This document shows positions 23,201 through 35,000 of a stretch of DNA of 64,000 nt, piece by piece. The translations under genes were made by a program, and so were the position numbers. The notes below the pieces were generated by a model. That model worked only from the letters and a program-made list of their open reading frames with translations, did no database searches and had not been told where the DNA came from. Numbering within the stretch: position 1 is the first letter of the stretch; each line of letters begins with the position of its first letter. This stretch comes from Allacma fusca (lineage: Eukaryota; Arthropoda; Collembola; Symphypleona; Sminthuridae). The stretch lies in contig OX359249.1 of assembly GCA_947179485.1 (NCBI GenBank), forward strand, positions 33,962,250 through 34,026,249, in the 5' to 3' direction.

Positions 23201-26200
23201 TGTGGGTTACATTTAAATCTTCTCACGCTATCCGCAGTATCATTTTTTTCCATGCTATATTCTTCGTATTATGCAAGAGGAGGCCAGTGGTCCTCATCTA
23301 TACAAATCAGTATCAAATGCATCAGTCGAGTCTCTCGCTGATTTGACTGGGATACCAAAAATGGACATTCCTGTCTAGAAAATTTTAAAGCCTGCATTGC
23401 AGTGTGTGACACCTTTTTAATTCCTTCCGTCCTCCCAGTGAGCTACAAGCCTACAAAATGCCTTCCTTTTTAGCTCACACGGAAACCTGGTTAATTGTGA
23501 AACAACCAAATGAAAAATTTTCGCGTTCTCAGTTCTCACCTGCATGGAAATTCTCGCTCTTGAATGCACGCGTCAAGACACGCCATTCGGTTCGGCATTT
23601 GCATTTGCTTCTTTCCCCCGTCCTGTAACACATGTCCACGAACCATTTCAAATGCCCATGGCCGATTGCAACTCCTTGCACTGGGAAGACATAGTTTCTG
23701 GGCATACATGGTGAATACCGGAAACTGGGATTTTATCAGTCCATCTGCAACAAATACAATAATCAATGCTTTGTGAAATAGATTCTTTTACTACTTGTCT
23801 ATCCCACTTCTACACAGGGATGCTTAAGTCCACACGCATATTATATGGTGATTATGTGCATGAGTGTAACTGTTATTAATACACTGCACAGGTTCTTGTT
23901 CGCATGAGTAAACGTAGGCATCCCTTCATTTACACATTGTTGTTACGACAATTCTGAATAATATAGTTAATCCTAGTTATCATTTCAATAACATCTCCCT
24001 GCCATTTCCACGTTCAATTTTCCATTATAACATTAAAAGGAAATTATTTTCTTTCAATACTTGTCATAGCTGTGAACAGGGTCAAATGTTCTGTGTGTAC
24101 AATTGTTTTGATATCATATGCACATTTGAGTTATTGCTCATAATTCATAACTAGCTTAAGGCACATGCATATCGATGAGCAACACACTACACATGATGGT
24201 ATCCAATTTCTGGGAAGAAACATGTTTTGTTCCAAATTCAAAATGCAAACAGGTCTCGAAAGAAAACGTGCCAAGTATCAAGTAAAATGCACGCGAGACC
24301 TCAGTACATATTGTATTCAATGAATCGTTCATTGTGAACAATCGATAGGGCATGATTATCCCAAGATATTGTTTTCTTGTGTAACTTCCACTATCCCCCC
24401 ATGCATTGTACTACAGTTTCCTAATTTCCTATTTACAGTAATCCCTTTGGATGAAACGAAACCGGTAAATACCGAGCTGTATTTATTAACAAAATAAAAA
24501 ACAAGATTAAAAACTCCATTAATTTTTGTGCTACGGAAAGAAAGAGCACCTTGATTCATCTGATTCATCTCTTGTACACTTCAAGCATGTGGTGGTGTAA
24601 ATGACCATTGCTTTTATTGTTAATTATATGTTATGAGGGCGCTAAGCGGCATTCGTGTACAAGTACGCGTGAACGCATCAGATTCTAAAACGCACATGCT
24701 AATACCATGTGTTCATGAGGCATACGAAAAAATGACTACTGAAAAACAGATTCTATCTTACTTTAATACCACCTTCTATTTTTGCTGCAACTACCCATTT
24801 AGTATTATCTTTCAATTAGTAATTAATTCTGACTGAACTTCCGCTCCAAAAAATTTGATAATGGGGGTGATTGGTTGAGAAAATCCGTTCTTGAAATTAT
24901 TGCAAATTATTCTGCCAATGTATACATATATACTACACATAAGTATTCTCAGCGGAATGAACCCGTGTGAGAGCAACAGTAAGAAAGTAAGGTTCATTTT
25001 GCATGTCTTTTCTATTCCTGCAATTAAGGAAATGTTAAGTTCAAGTGCATTTCCGCACATACAAACTCCACAATACTACAGTTTCCAGAATAAATAGGAT
25101 TGACCTACAAGAAGTATATAATTTAGAATTTGTGAATCGTGTCAAGTTCGTTGTATTCTTTTAAACCTGATCAGTGCTCAAGCCGCTTACGATGTATAAT
25201 GGCTAGATCCGCGGTAAAATCCCCATTAACGAAGTTATCTAATGATCTAAAAAAAAATCATAAATGTTTCAATTCAGTACGACTGTGTGAGTACTTGTAA
25301 AATCGGACCGGCAGGATTTTATGAACAAAATGCTCTCGATTTCGTACTGGTTATGCTAAGTGTACTAAAAACCACAACAAAAAATTGTGCTTGAAGTATG
25401 TCCTGCTTATGGTAGTTGTTAATGGTGGATGCACAATAGCCTGACTGAGTTTTGGGAATAAAATGTATGCATCTGGGAGTTATCCACCGTACTTTAGGAA
25501 AGCATTTGGGTAGTACGGAGGGTTAAGTGTGTACTATTTGACTCTATTAAAGCATTAACATAATGGTACTTCATTATCCTTTCCCACTAGATGTATGGCA
25601 GCGGTGGTGCGTATTTGTGTTAGATAATAATGTGTCGGAACATTATGGTTGTTCTTTTGAGAAAGGAAAGGTCGACGAGATGTTTCAACCTAGAAACGTG
25701 TTCCAAATACATATGACGTCATTAGATTCATATAAACGGAGAGAAAGAGAAACCCGAGTCTGTCTGTACTTTGAAAACCCATGGTACGTAAATATGTGAG
25801 CTTCAGCACAGACATTATAGACATGGGTTGTAAATCGTTGGAGAATAGTAAAGGTTAAATATAATCAACACAGGACATACTGAAGAATCCAGTGGAGTCC
25901 GCGGGCAAAATGAACTCCGAAGATCTAACTTCACATATGTAATATATACACGGAGAGCCATTATCCGATTTTTGGATATTTTATACATTCTTCCCAGCCC
26001 TATCCTTTGCATGTGTGACTGTTCTTGTAAATAAATAGGTTATCCAAACTCGGGATTCAATAAAAAACGGTAGTGGAGTGAACTTCCATGTTACTTAAGG
26101 TGGGCCATCAGTTCTTTACGTATCACCGTTCTCTGACTAGCAACTATTCACGGACCTTCCGTCTGCATGGAGGATGACTAAAAGGAACGAGCTACGTAAT

Positions 26201-27700
26201 GTTTCACAAGTACATACAACCTATATCTATGTCTACAGTTGGCATTTATGTACATGGAAAGAAATTGATCCTGTTCCAGCGTAATAATTCATATGATAGC
26301 TGACTTGAACGGAGAACTATGGGATTGAGATACGGAATGAATTGAGAAGTGCATTTGAAAGCTTGCCCGGCGGTAAGTCGATTCCAGATTCAGTGTTGTC
26401 ATAGATAATTCAAAATTCATAAGAATATGAAGAACGAGACCATCCCGCTGTCATCGTGAAACGGCTTAGTTAGAGCAGATGTAACCCACGAAATGTTAAT
26501 ACGGAGATGGAAACCTCCTCTATACATGTGTGTGACTGATGCGGGCTATGTATTTTTGCAAGCAAGTTAATAATTAAATACGCTCAGACGAAAACGTTAG
26601 GCAATGTATCCCTTCAAACGAAACCATAACAGGGAGCTGTTTGTGTTTTCAACAAATGCAAAGAAAGTTCGAAAGAACAACATAATCAATAGTTTGAGTT
26701 TCAGAAGAAGCCCGTCGCTATACAAACGTATATAATGTGAAACTGTCTCAATGAATAAATATTTTGGCCTGATAGATACACTCGGAGTGAAACGTCAGTC
26801 TGACAGTACATATTGATTGGGGAAACTGAAACAGTCTGATTCCAGATTAGATATCATTTGCGTAACGAAATACTATTACTATTTGTGTAATACGGACTCG
26901 TCATTATAACAGTGTCCGTATCTGTTCAAGTGGAGCTGTAGTCTGTAGTAGTCTGTTCAATGAGGAAACTATCATTGTCTGAATCGATACCGGCGTGAAA
27001 ACGACTGGTACTGCAAAAGCAATAACGTCCGTGATTCACTCAGTTGACGGTGGCAAATGATATAAACATATTGTTATATTTTTGCAAGGAGGGATGATTG
27101 AATGATACATGACGCAAATAAAAACTACTTGTTTTGGTGACAAAGTTCAAGTGTTGTAGTGAATGCTCACAGTACCGATAAAATTTAAAACAGAGCTGAA
27201 AGTGAATGATTACATTACTGCATACGAAAAACGTAGCTGGGGGAAGTTAAACAGTTTGATTGGGAAATACTGAATCAGAAGAAAAATTGGTTCCTTTTCC
27301 TTCAGCGGGAAGAAATTCCGAGGGAGTTGGATTATACATGTAATCCATGACTACCTTGTTAGAAATTGAACTTTATTCTTTGCGCTGACAAAAAGGATAT
27401 GTAAACAAAATTACCTTGCCGATCACCAGCCTGGCTCTTAAAGAGAACGCAGAGACCCGTCTCAAAGTTTACAGCCTGGCAGGATTGATTGGCTCTGCAA
27501 GGATTAAGGCAGTCTGCCAACTGGAGTGTACCGGCCCTTGTTTCCAAAATGTCTTGAGGAGCACTATACATCCAACCGGTGACTAATTCAAAAGTGGAGT
27601 CAAGTGGAGGGCAATTTGTCACATCATACTGGGCACTGACTACATGAAAGATGATTGTCAACACGACCACATTCACGGAGAGACGCGGAAACCACGACAT
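19483..27700 (-). CDS. PAN-ZP domain transmembrane protein (apical matrix/cuticle type)
   Basis: A complete four-exon gene: 27700-27415, 23744-23540, 22340-21539 and 20274-19483. The 2085 bp encode 694 residues plus TAA, and all phases close. Order: signal peptide (1-23), PAN-like Cys modules at about 30-115, 121-204 and 212-289, ZP domain from about 295, five Arg at 547-551 as a furin-type consensus cleavage site, a hydrophobic LLVVNRIHI patch after it, TM helix at about 616-640 and a 54-residue tail. ZP domains polymerise at the apical surface of epithelia. The architecture matches the arthropod neyo/nyobe/trynity/nompA group, which shape and anchor cuticle; exact orthology cannot be set from sequence alone. 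The ATG at 27700 was chosen because the frame's further extension has only a GTG and the signal peptide starts there. Confidence 0.92.
20275..21538 (-). other. ZP gene intron 3
   Basis: A 1.26 kb intron within the ZP domain. The open frame at 20355-20558 on + has no recognisable features. Nothing else seen. Confidence 0.85.
21539..22340 (-). CDS. ZP gene exon 3: end of PAN2, PAN3 and N-terminal half of ZP
   Basis: The exon carries SSWWENSTGICTMSELDRYS, the typical end of an arthropod PAN module, then a third module (MCEFRK, ECRQLC, FRCHTF, VCRLS, ACYNV), then the ZP-N part from SLDC with its conserved Cys residues. Several NxS/T sequons suggest N-glycosylation. The donor on - is CAG|GTATGT, phase 0. 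Confidence 0.92.
22341..23539 (-). other. ZP gene intron 2 with a TATG microsatellite
   Basis: A 1.2 kb intron containing an imperfect (TGTA)n tract at 22447-22480. The small minus-strand frames at 22673-22948 show no domain and are not needed, since exons 2 and 3 join in phase. Confidence 0.85.
22447..22480. repeat. (TGTA)n microsatellite
   Basis: Imperfect tetranucleotide tract with one TATA interruption, in a ZP gene intron. Confidence 0.92.
23540..23744 (-). CDS. ZP gene exon 2: end of PAN1, start of PAN2
   Basis: On - the acceptor is TTTGTTGCAG and the donor GCAG|GTGAGA. It encodes the final Cys strand of PAN1 (KLCLP) and most of PAN2, beginning SCNRPWAFEMV and reaching ACLDACIQ. Phase 1 in and phase 2 out, matching both neighbours. 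Confidence 0.88.
23745..27414 (-). other. ZP gene intron 1 (3.7 kb)
   Basis: The largest intron of the ZP gene. Frames at 24156-25097 and 25563-25799 show no domain, signal or good splice context. No other element recognised. Confidence 0.8.
27415..27700 (-). CDS. ZP gene exon 1: signal peptide and first PAN module
   Basis: Starts MSWFPRLSVNVVVLTIIFHV, a clear signal peptide with a likely cut after VVSA (residue 23). Then a Cys module runs from NCPP through DCLNPC, SCQAVNF and GLCVLF, the spacing of PAN/apple domains. The donor on - is CAAG|GTAATT. Exon 2 supplies the rest of the module. Confidence 0.9.
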
Positions 27701-28012
27701 TATTGATCTTTTTAAAAGGTGAGTTCCCGTCTTCACTTTTCCCCAATTTCTTTAGCTCCCAAGCTAGGACTCGAGGTTCTAAATATAAACCAAAAGAGCG
27801 GACGAGATTCGGGACGGGAAATATTTTCAGTGTCAATCAAGTGACATAAGAGGTAGTGATAAGAACTTGTACTTCACATTCACTGAGGATAGAAGGATGA
27901 TGTGCTGCTCAAGTAGGAAATGCTACTTGCCAATGATGGCTTAATGACACCAACTAGAACTAAGGGTACGAAGTTGATTTGAACTTGTACCTGATGCAAC
28001 GAGACTGAATTC

Positions 28013-28020
28013 TCGACTGA
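28013..28020 (-). promoter_or_regulatory. Weak candidate initiator for the ZP gene
   Basis: On - the word TTTCAGTCGA contains TCAGTC, matching the arthropod initiator TCAKTY, with A+1 at 28018, about 320 bp upstream of the ATG. At +28 the sequence is GGTACA, one mismatch from a DPE. There is no TATA box. Very tentative. Confidence 0.18.
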
Positions 28021-30579
28021 AAGAAGAAATGATGAGCAGATGACAAAGGTTTTGGAAATAATGAGAATTTTACTTGAGAGGAGGAAGAGTCCGAGGCGAG
28101 GGGCTAGGAAGAAAAAGGAGCTTTCTTGAGTTCCTGGTTAAGTGTGGGCCTGAGGCTTTTCTTTGTATCACTCTTTTAGCATACAGCCAAGCCAAGTGCC
28201 GTTACTTCTTATGCAGCCCACATGAAGGCAAGAGCACAATAAGTAAAGTCGACAGAGTCGACTGGTACTTCCATATGCACAATCATGTTATCCTACTCGG
28301 CACACAGGAAGACTCATGAAAGACCAAACTCACACTTAAAAACAGTCTACTTTGAGACAGCATCAGTGTAAATACGTACCAAGAATTAATTTAAATGTCT
28401 TGCACTCTCACCTCGTCTCCTCCTTAATTGAGCAGAAAACCAGTAACTACATTCCGTTGAGGTACTCAAGCCCATGAAAACCGTCACAGAATTTAAATCA
28501 CCTGCCGTACACACAACATAATTTCATTTAATGCCAATTTCATCAAAATAGGTGAAGCAGTCAAGCATTAATGTGGAGTATAGCATTGTTTTTATTGAGT
28601 CATCCAGTTCAGTTGGATTGTCAGGTGGATCTTCGAAATACTATAGTTACGTAACGCAAGTCGAAGCTTGATCAGTTTCTATTGTTGATCGTAGTCGGTA
28701 GTCTTCGAACTTTTATTTTCCTTCTGGATTTGCGATATCATCTTCACTCGTCACGAGAAATGTCAAAGGAAATTCGTTGAGCATCACTCATCCCATCTTT
28801 GCTCTTTAAATTGTTATCTTTAGCGTAGGGTCGCCTTTCAACATTTACTAAACTGTGACACATCTCGAAGATCTTGTGGACTACCGTGAAAAAATTAGTT
28901 TTTTGTCAGCAGTTTTATTCTTGCAAGAGATTACACAAATCCATGCATACAGAGGTTATTTATACAAACATTTTATCACACTGGGAGGTTAATTTCTACT
29001 TCACCCCAGTTAGTGTCTCATCTTGTGCGACGAAATGCTTGAGATGGGAAGTCAGCACAGTGTACATATTTTATTTCCGATTTTATGACCACTAACATAC
29101 TAATGTACATGTGTAAACGGATACTTCCGGATACGTAACTTTTTAATCTTTAAAAATTAAATATTATTTTTTTCCATAGTAACAATATAATTATCCATAT
29201 TTTTCCCTCCTTTCCAATCGCATCTGGTCCTTAAATATGGGTATGCTTTGATACACCTGTGGGTTTCAAAGAATTCTGATAGTGTTATCAGATTAAATAA
29301 ACTGCATTAATAGCTGAGGAGTTCCATGTTCCATTACAATGGCAACGTCATGGTCAATGATTGAATAACAGTTCACTAATATAATTCTGACACCTGTTTT
29401 TACCTGCCATGCAAAGGAGGGTATGAGTGAAAGAGTGAGTGTACGTAAGTTAAAAATTTATGGAGATAAAAATAATTTTTTATGGCATGCCCCTGAAAGT
29501 TTAACATTTTATTGATGATTTTTAACTACTAACTTCCTGCCTCGGGATGTGTCGACAAAAACAAGCTGAAAAATTTGAGAAAAAAACACAACAAATACCG
29601 ATGTGAAGTGAGTCATTAAATAATCCAAACAGGTTGAATACGCATACTTTAATCTCAATCTGGAATGTATTCATGCTATACTTACACATAGCGGTATGAG
29701 TACATTTGTTCAGACTACGAGCAGTCTCAAACGGTCGTAATAAAGGAAATGAGGCGTAGCGAAGAGTCGGTGCCGAGAGTAAAACTGACCCCTACCAGAA
29801 CAAAAAATGTGTGAAGACAGACACGATCCCCTTGAAGGAATGAATTCCTGAAATAAGAATCTCATGAAGAGTTCCAGGTGTATTTCCAAACTGACGGAGT
29901 AGCCATGGAAGAAAGGGATAACAGTGATACAGTTGAGGTATTTCCAAGACAGGGGATGACTTCAGGTACTTTTCATTTCATTTCAGTTCCTCAGGTCATT
30001 GGCACTAAGGGGTACAACTCAAGGTTTTAGAAAGTACCGCTGGTCCACCTACTGACAGTCGTGCCTGAAATATCTTTGGAGGGTGGCATCGTTACAGCGA
30101 GAACTGACTCTCTCAGCAGCAGCATATAATGAATTAAGGACACATGAGAATTACTGGACGTACGGGAAACTGGTGTGCATTTTAAATAACAATGAAAATT
30201 CTTGACGATAATTTTTACTTCGAGAATGAAGTTTGTAAAACGATTCTGGTATGTAGTCAATGTTTTCCAACCTCTGTGCATCAACACACTCTTACAGTTA
30301 TACAGAATGGACTGACAAATGTTACCAGCTTGGTAAGTGTAGAGCAAAAATTGTTTGTCTATATGTTCGACCTTTAAGAACAAGACAGGTTTGATAGTGT
30401 CTTGGTCTGTGCAACTGGTTATGGCTTTGGCAATTTTTAATGGTTGTATGAGGGTGAAAATAACTAAACGTCAGTGTGAACTGAGACAGGCAGCACATCG
30501 TCAAATGCAAAAAGTGCATCATACTTGCTCACAGAGATAAAGCAAGGATCATAATAGTGAACTATCGTACACTAGAGTT

Positions 30580-30609
30580 TTTAACTGTAAGCACAAGCTT
30601 ACAGTTAAA
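30580..30609. repeat. Perfect inverted repeat, 13-bp arms and 4-nt loop
   Basis: The arms TTTAACTGTAAGC and GCTTACAGTTAAA are exact reverse complements separated by ACAA. The stem is too short for a microRNA precursor. It could form a cruciform or a small transcript hairpin, or be a palindromic protein site. Function unknown. Confidence 0.9.
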
Positions 30610-31968
30610 GACTGAAACCAAAAAATAGTATTTCAGGCTTTACACGAAATCCCTGTTTTCGGGATTCCCGTATTTTAATAGAAACTATTTGGTCTTAAGT
30701 TGACTCTCGAAGCTCTCTTATTGCTCCATTTATTTATGTAATAGTTATTGCGGCATAAACATGGTTACAGTTGACGCCTATTGGAGAAATTGGTTTGAGG
30801 ATGAATCGAGTATGATGCCTATGGTTTAATCATTCCGTGGGGCATTGGCGAATGTAGTCCGCTTTGTCATGTGAGAACTTCGGCATATTTGCTCATTGTG
30901 TAGCCCCGGGCTTGTACATATAGGAAGTGGTCAGCGCTGGGAGTAGCGGTTCTGACAGAGAAGAGGGCAAGACCTACTACCCTTGACCCTTAGTTGTTGG
31001 TGATGATGAGGATGAGCAAGCAGGTGGACGAGTGAAGCATTCTCGATTTCTTCAGATATCTCCGTAGCCCAGCCAGTATATCGTAATATTTCGTTCAGTC
31101 TGCTACTCAATCATTGTTTAAACTGAATTTTAATTCTTGCTACATTGTCTTCCTATATGTATGGATCTAGTTTGATGCATGGCTCTACAGCCACGCAATT
31201 AGTTTCTAAGGAGCTTTTAGTATCTGGAGTCATGTTGTAGACTCGAGAGTCCAAGACAATGAGGGAAAACTAGTTTCATTTTTTTGAGTCGCTTTTGCTA
31301 TTATACATCTCCGCTAGTATAAGATTCCATTAGGATAAACACATTCCATATTGTTTCCTATTATCATATGCTCGATTAGGCTCTTCGAAGTGTGTCTTTT
31401 CATCTGTCCACGACAACGGCGATATAAAATTTATCTTTCGTACTACTTTCCATAAACTTTTCAGGATTTTATTCCTTCCTCAGCAAATCTTGGTGGAGGG
31501 GTGTCCCGAGGAAAGGTCAGAGTGCAAATCTATTATCTGACATTTCCTTGTGTAATAAGTGACTTCTACAACTATACATAAAGTATTTCTGTCACAACTC
31601 ATCTCTTCGCTCAGGACCGTCCCGCTTGCAATTTGTAACATTACGCGTTTCTCTCCTAAAACATATAGATCCCTCGCCAACTCCGGTTGTTACACATATA
31701 TCATATGGTACTGTAGGTATGATTTATACCTCGTATGTTCGAACGGAAAGAGCAGTTACCAGTAGGATTTATTCTTGCTTTAATATAAATTCCATTCTGA
31801 AAAAACGCCCCGACTATCCAAACATAGCTTTCTCAGATATCTCAGGGAATTATGAATCTCTTTGTCTTCACTCATTCTCCATCCATTCGTGTATGTTTCT
31901 CGGGTGAGTGGTCCCAGATATTCAGACATAAACAAGCGCTTGGAGCTCTAACTGTGTGCTTGAACATG

Positions 31969-31970
<2 letters not shown>

Positions 31971-32002
<32 letters not shown>
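31971..32002. repeat. (CA)16 microsatellite
   Basis: Sixteen uninterrupted CA units in intergenic DNA. Confidence 0.97.
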
Positions 32003-32006
<4 letters not shown>

Positions 32007-35000
32007 CGTATGTAATACCTACTTGTGACAAAAAGGAGGATGGGAACTACAAAGGGTATGGTCGGCTACGTAATTGTGTCATTTATCTCCTCAAAGACCA
32101 GCATTTCCCTCCGTTTAAACCCTGCTTTTTCTCTTGGAGTAAAGTCATAATCCATAGTTTCACCGTAGTCCAACTTACCGTAACTTGAGTGTGAGAAAAT
32201 AAGGAACAACAGCTAGCTTTTTTTGTAAGACAAGGTGCACAATTATCTGTGGAGTCGTGTACATGTAAGTACTTCGTTAACCTGCAGCCGCTAAACATGT
32301 TCCAGTTATGTCCATTTATTTTTGGAAACCTTCCAAAAACAGCAACTCTTGCCACTTTAGTTGTCAAAACAATACTGAATGAGGGAGCACGTGTGGTACG
32401 TACACCAAACTGTGAAATGTAGTCACCAGCATCCAGTCCATCTTCTATTAGCTTATCGTAACTACTGCATATGTAAGTAGTATCTCCTCCAGCAGTAGTG
32501 GATTAGCTTTAGGAAAATATTTTTATCCTCTCTCATTTATTCTAGCGATTAGCATGAAGCGTTGCCCTCTATTATTTATGCGAATGGTGGTGGTGATGGT
32601 GTCCCTGCGTAAAAACTTTCTAGCAGGTTACACACTTTTTAATAGGCTGGTTTTCGGTCTGCTATAAATATTTTCAAAAAATAAATCATATCTGCATACA
32701 CAAATATGTCAATATCATCCCGTTCAGTCAATAAATAGTCAAGCTTTTATCCAACACGAGGGAGAAAGCAAACATTTGTTCTTATTCAGTTCATAGTGTT
32801 CATACAGTTTTGATTTACCAGGTGCATACTTACTACTGTATGAACTCCATAAATTCTGTGCTGTCACGGGCAGGTTTATTTGCCACTAGGATCTGTATAT
32901 ATTCACGTTGGCTAAATATTATTGTCATGTATAGAAAATCCCCAGTGTTTTTTTTCATTCAGAACAATTAATATTCATGATGCAAGTGGGGTTTAAGATC
33001 CAGTGATAACCAAATATTCACCTGACCATGTCAGCCTTGCCCATTTTCTGTAATATACATTTAGCCCCCCTTATGCTTGTACTACCCAAATTACTGACTA
33101 TAAAAATACCTGACTGATTGGCTCTCTCTATTAGCTCATAAAGATTGGAAATTTCTTTGCAATCCAACTGATGGACAAATCTTTGAGCTGATATATGGAT
33201 GTAGTGCATAAAAAGAACGTGCATGAGCTTTCCGATAAATCAAATAGTTTAAAATTGAAATCATAAGTTTCGTGATATACTCCAAATAAGAACGTCAAGA
33301 GTAGTGTCTTTCAAACCACTCTTAGCTTGTCCCTGTGCTTGAGAAGTCAATATATTATTTTAAACTTTCAAGCACCTACTAACAATCTCACTATCACTAT
33401 ATTCCACATGTTTTATTTATTCACCTTCTGCTCAAGCCATGATCCTTGAAATTTTGCTCCTACATAGCCGGCAGCAGTCATAAATAGGTTCGGAACCAGT
33501 TTAGGTAGGATTATGGATAACCAATTAGATCTGTATTATTATTTTGGATTTACATATATGTAACTCACCTATAGTAAGGTAGACTATGAGAATTGAAGGT
33601 ACAGTAAAGATAACAATTTCTCTGCTGATAAATAGTGGGTTAGTTATTGAGTGAGCTATATAGATTTACAAACATGACTCGCTTTCAGTCAGAGCACTGC
33701 AAGAATGCTAATATATTTGAATTTAGAGTTAGTGCACATTCAAGGAAACTAGTAAATATTTAAGCAACAAAAATATCAATGGAAACTAGAAGTTACATCA
33801 CAAACTAATAGCAAATGACGTCAAACTCATTGAGTGAACGCGATTAAAGTCTATTGTTCATACGTAAGCAAGTGTTGGGATCTCATATCAGTTAATGTAT
33901 TTCGAGCTGTTATAGTTGAAGTCGCTCACTCAGTGTTTCTAAAGGAACACAGTAGTCAGGGAAAAAACATTTAGTTCTACATACACTGTTGTGATTTGCA
34001 AGTGCTCCGCACTAAAGAAAGCATTTCCCGCTGTTAGTTCTTGTCTCGTGGAGCCTTCACAGGTGTAAATCATACTATCATCCAGGTAAATTTCTCAAAT
34101 TATTTTTAATAATAGTTCCAAAAGGTCTAAATATTAGCGTTCCCATTCCAAAAAATCATTTTTATCTATTTCCACCTATGATCTTGGCACGACTTCATTT
34201 CTGAGATTTCTGTCTAGTCAGTGCGTGCTAGTACGTACGTACATATTTTTTTAAATAGTAGCACGTCTTGTTGGAACTACTCGGGCTTACTCATTCATTC
34301 TTACTGTGACTCACGGAGTTGAGGAAAGTCCAAATATTTTGATACTTGTCATGTGTATTTACGTATGGAGTTACACATAAATACATACTGTTCAAAGAAG
34401 ACTGATTCGGTTTACCGGGAAAAAATTACGAGAGAATTTTGTAATTAATTGAATTGTTTTTTTAACACAACTGTATTCTTTATAAATATTTTTTCCTTGA
34501 ATAATACCCCTTTTCGGTGAACGTGAACACTTGCTATCCTTCCATTACCAAGGCGGGAACGAAGCTTGCTGTGCACTTCCCGTGTTACTCGTGGTCAACA
34601 AAAAATGTATGTATGCCACACCCACCCCAACGAGTCCCACCGGTAAGCCACAAAACCATGTCTCATGACGTGGCGACTACTTCTAAAATAGCAAATTAAC
34701 TCTAAAATGTGAGGCATGTATTGATAGGGAATATAAAGTGTCGGAGTGGTTACATTTCCCTTTGCAAAGTAATGCAGAAATAATTGACATTTTTAAGCTA
34801 TCAGAATTAAATTTGCTAAGAAGGCCAATGCACTGGAATAAACTGATAGTTTATTTTGTAAAAGTTGCATGTGTACTGCACGAATGACTTTACATTATAT
34901 AATGTGCTACCTTCAGTAGAATTGTACGGGAAAACATATTATTTTTGGGAGTGTGGCATAAATTTTGTTTGCAACACGTCGGTTGACCTAATTTGAATAT

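Noticed and set aside
25563-25799. Frame with fairly protein-like composition inside ZP intron 1
   Set aside because: Exons 1 and 2 of the ZP gene join in phase and complete a PAN module; the frame is also on the opposite strand.
30027-30383. 118-codon minus-strand frame in the intergenic region
   Set aside because: No domain, signal or splice context, and AT-rich chance composition.
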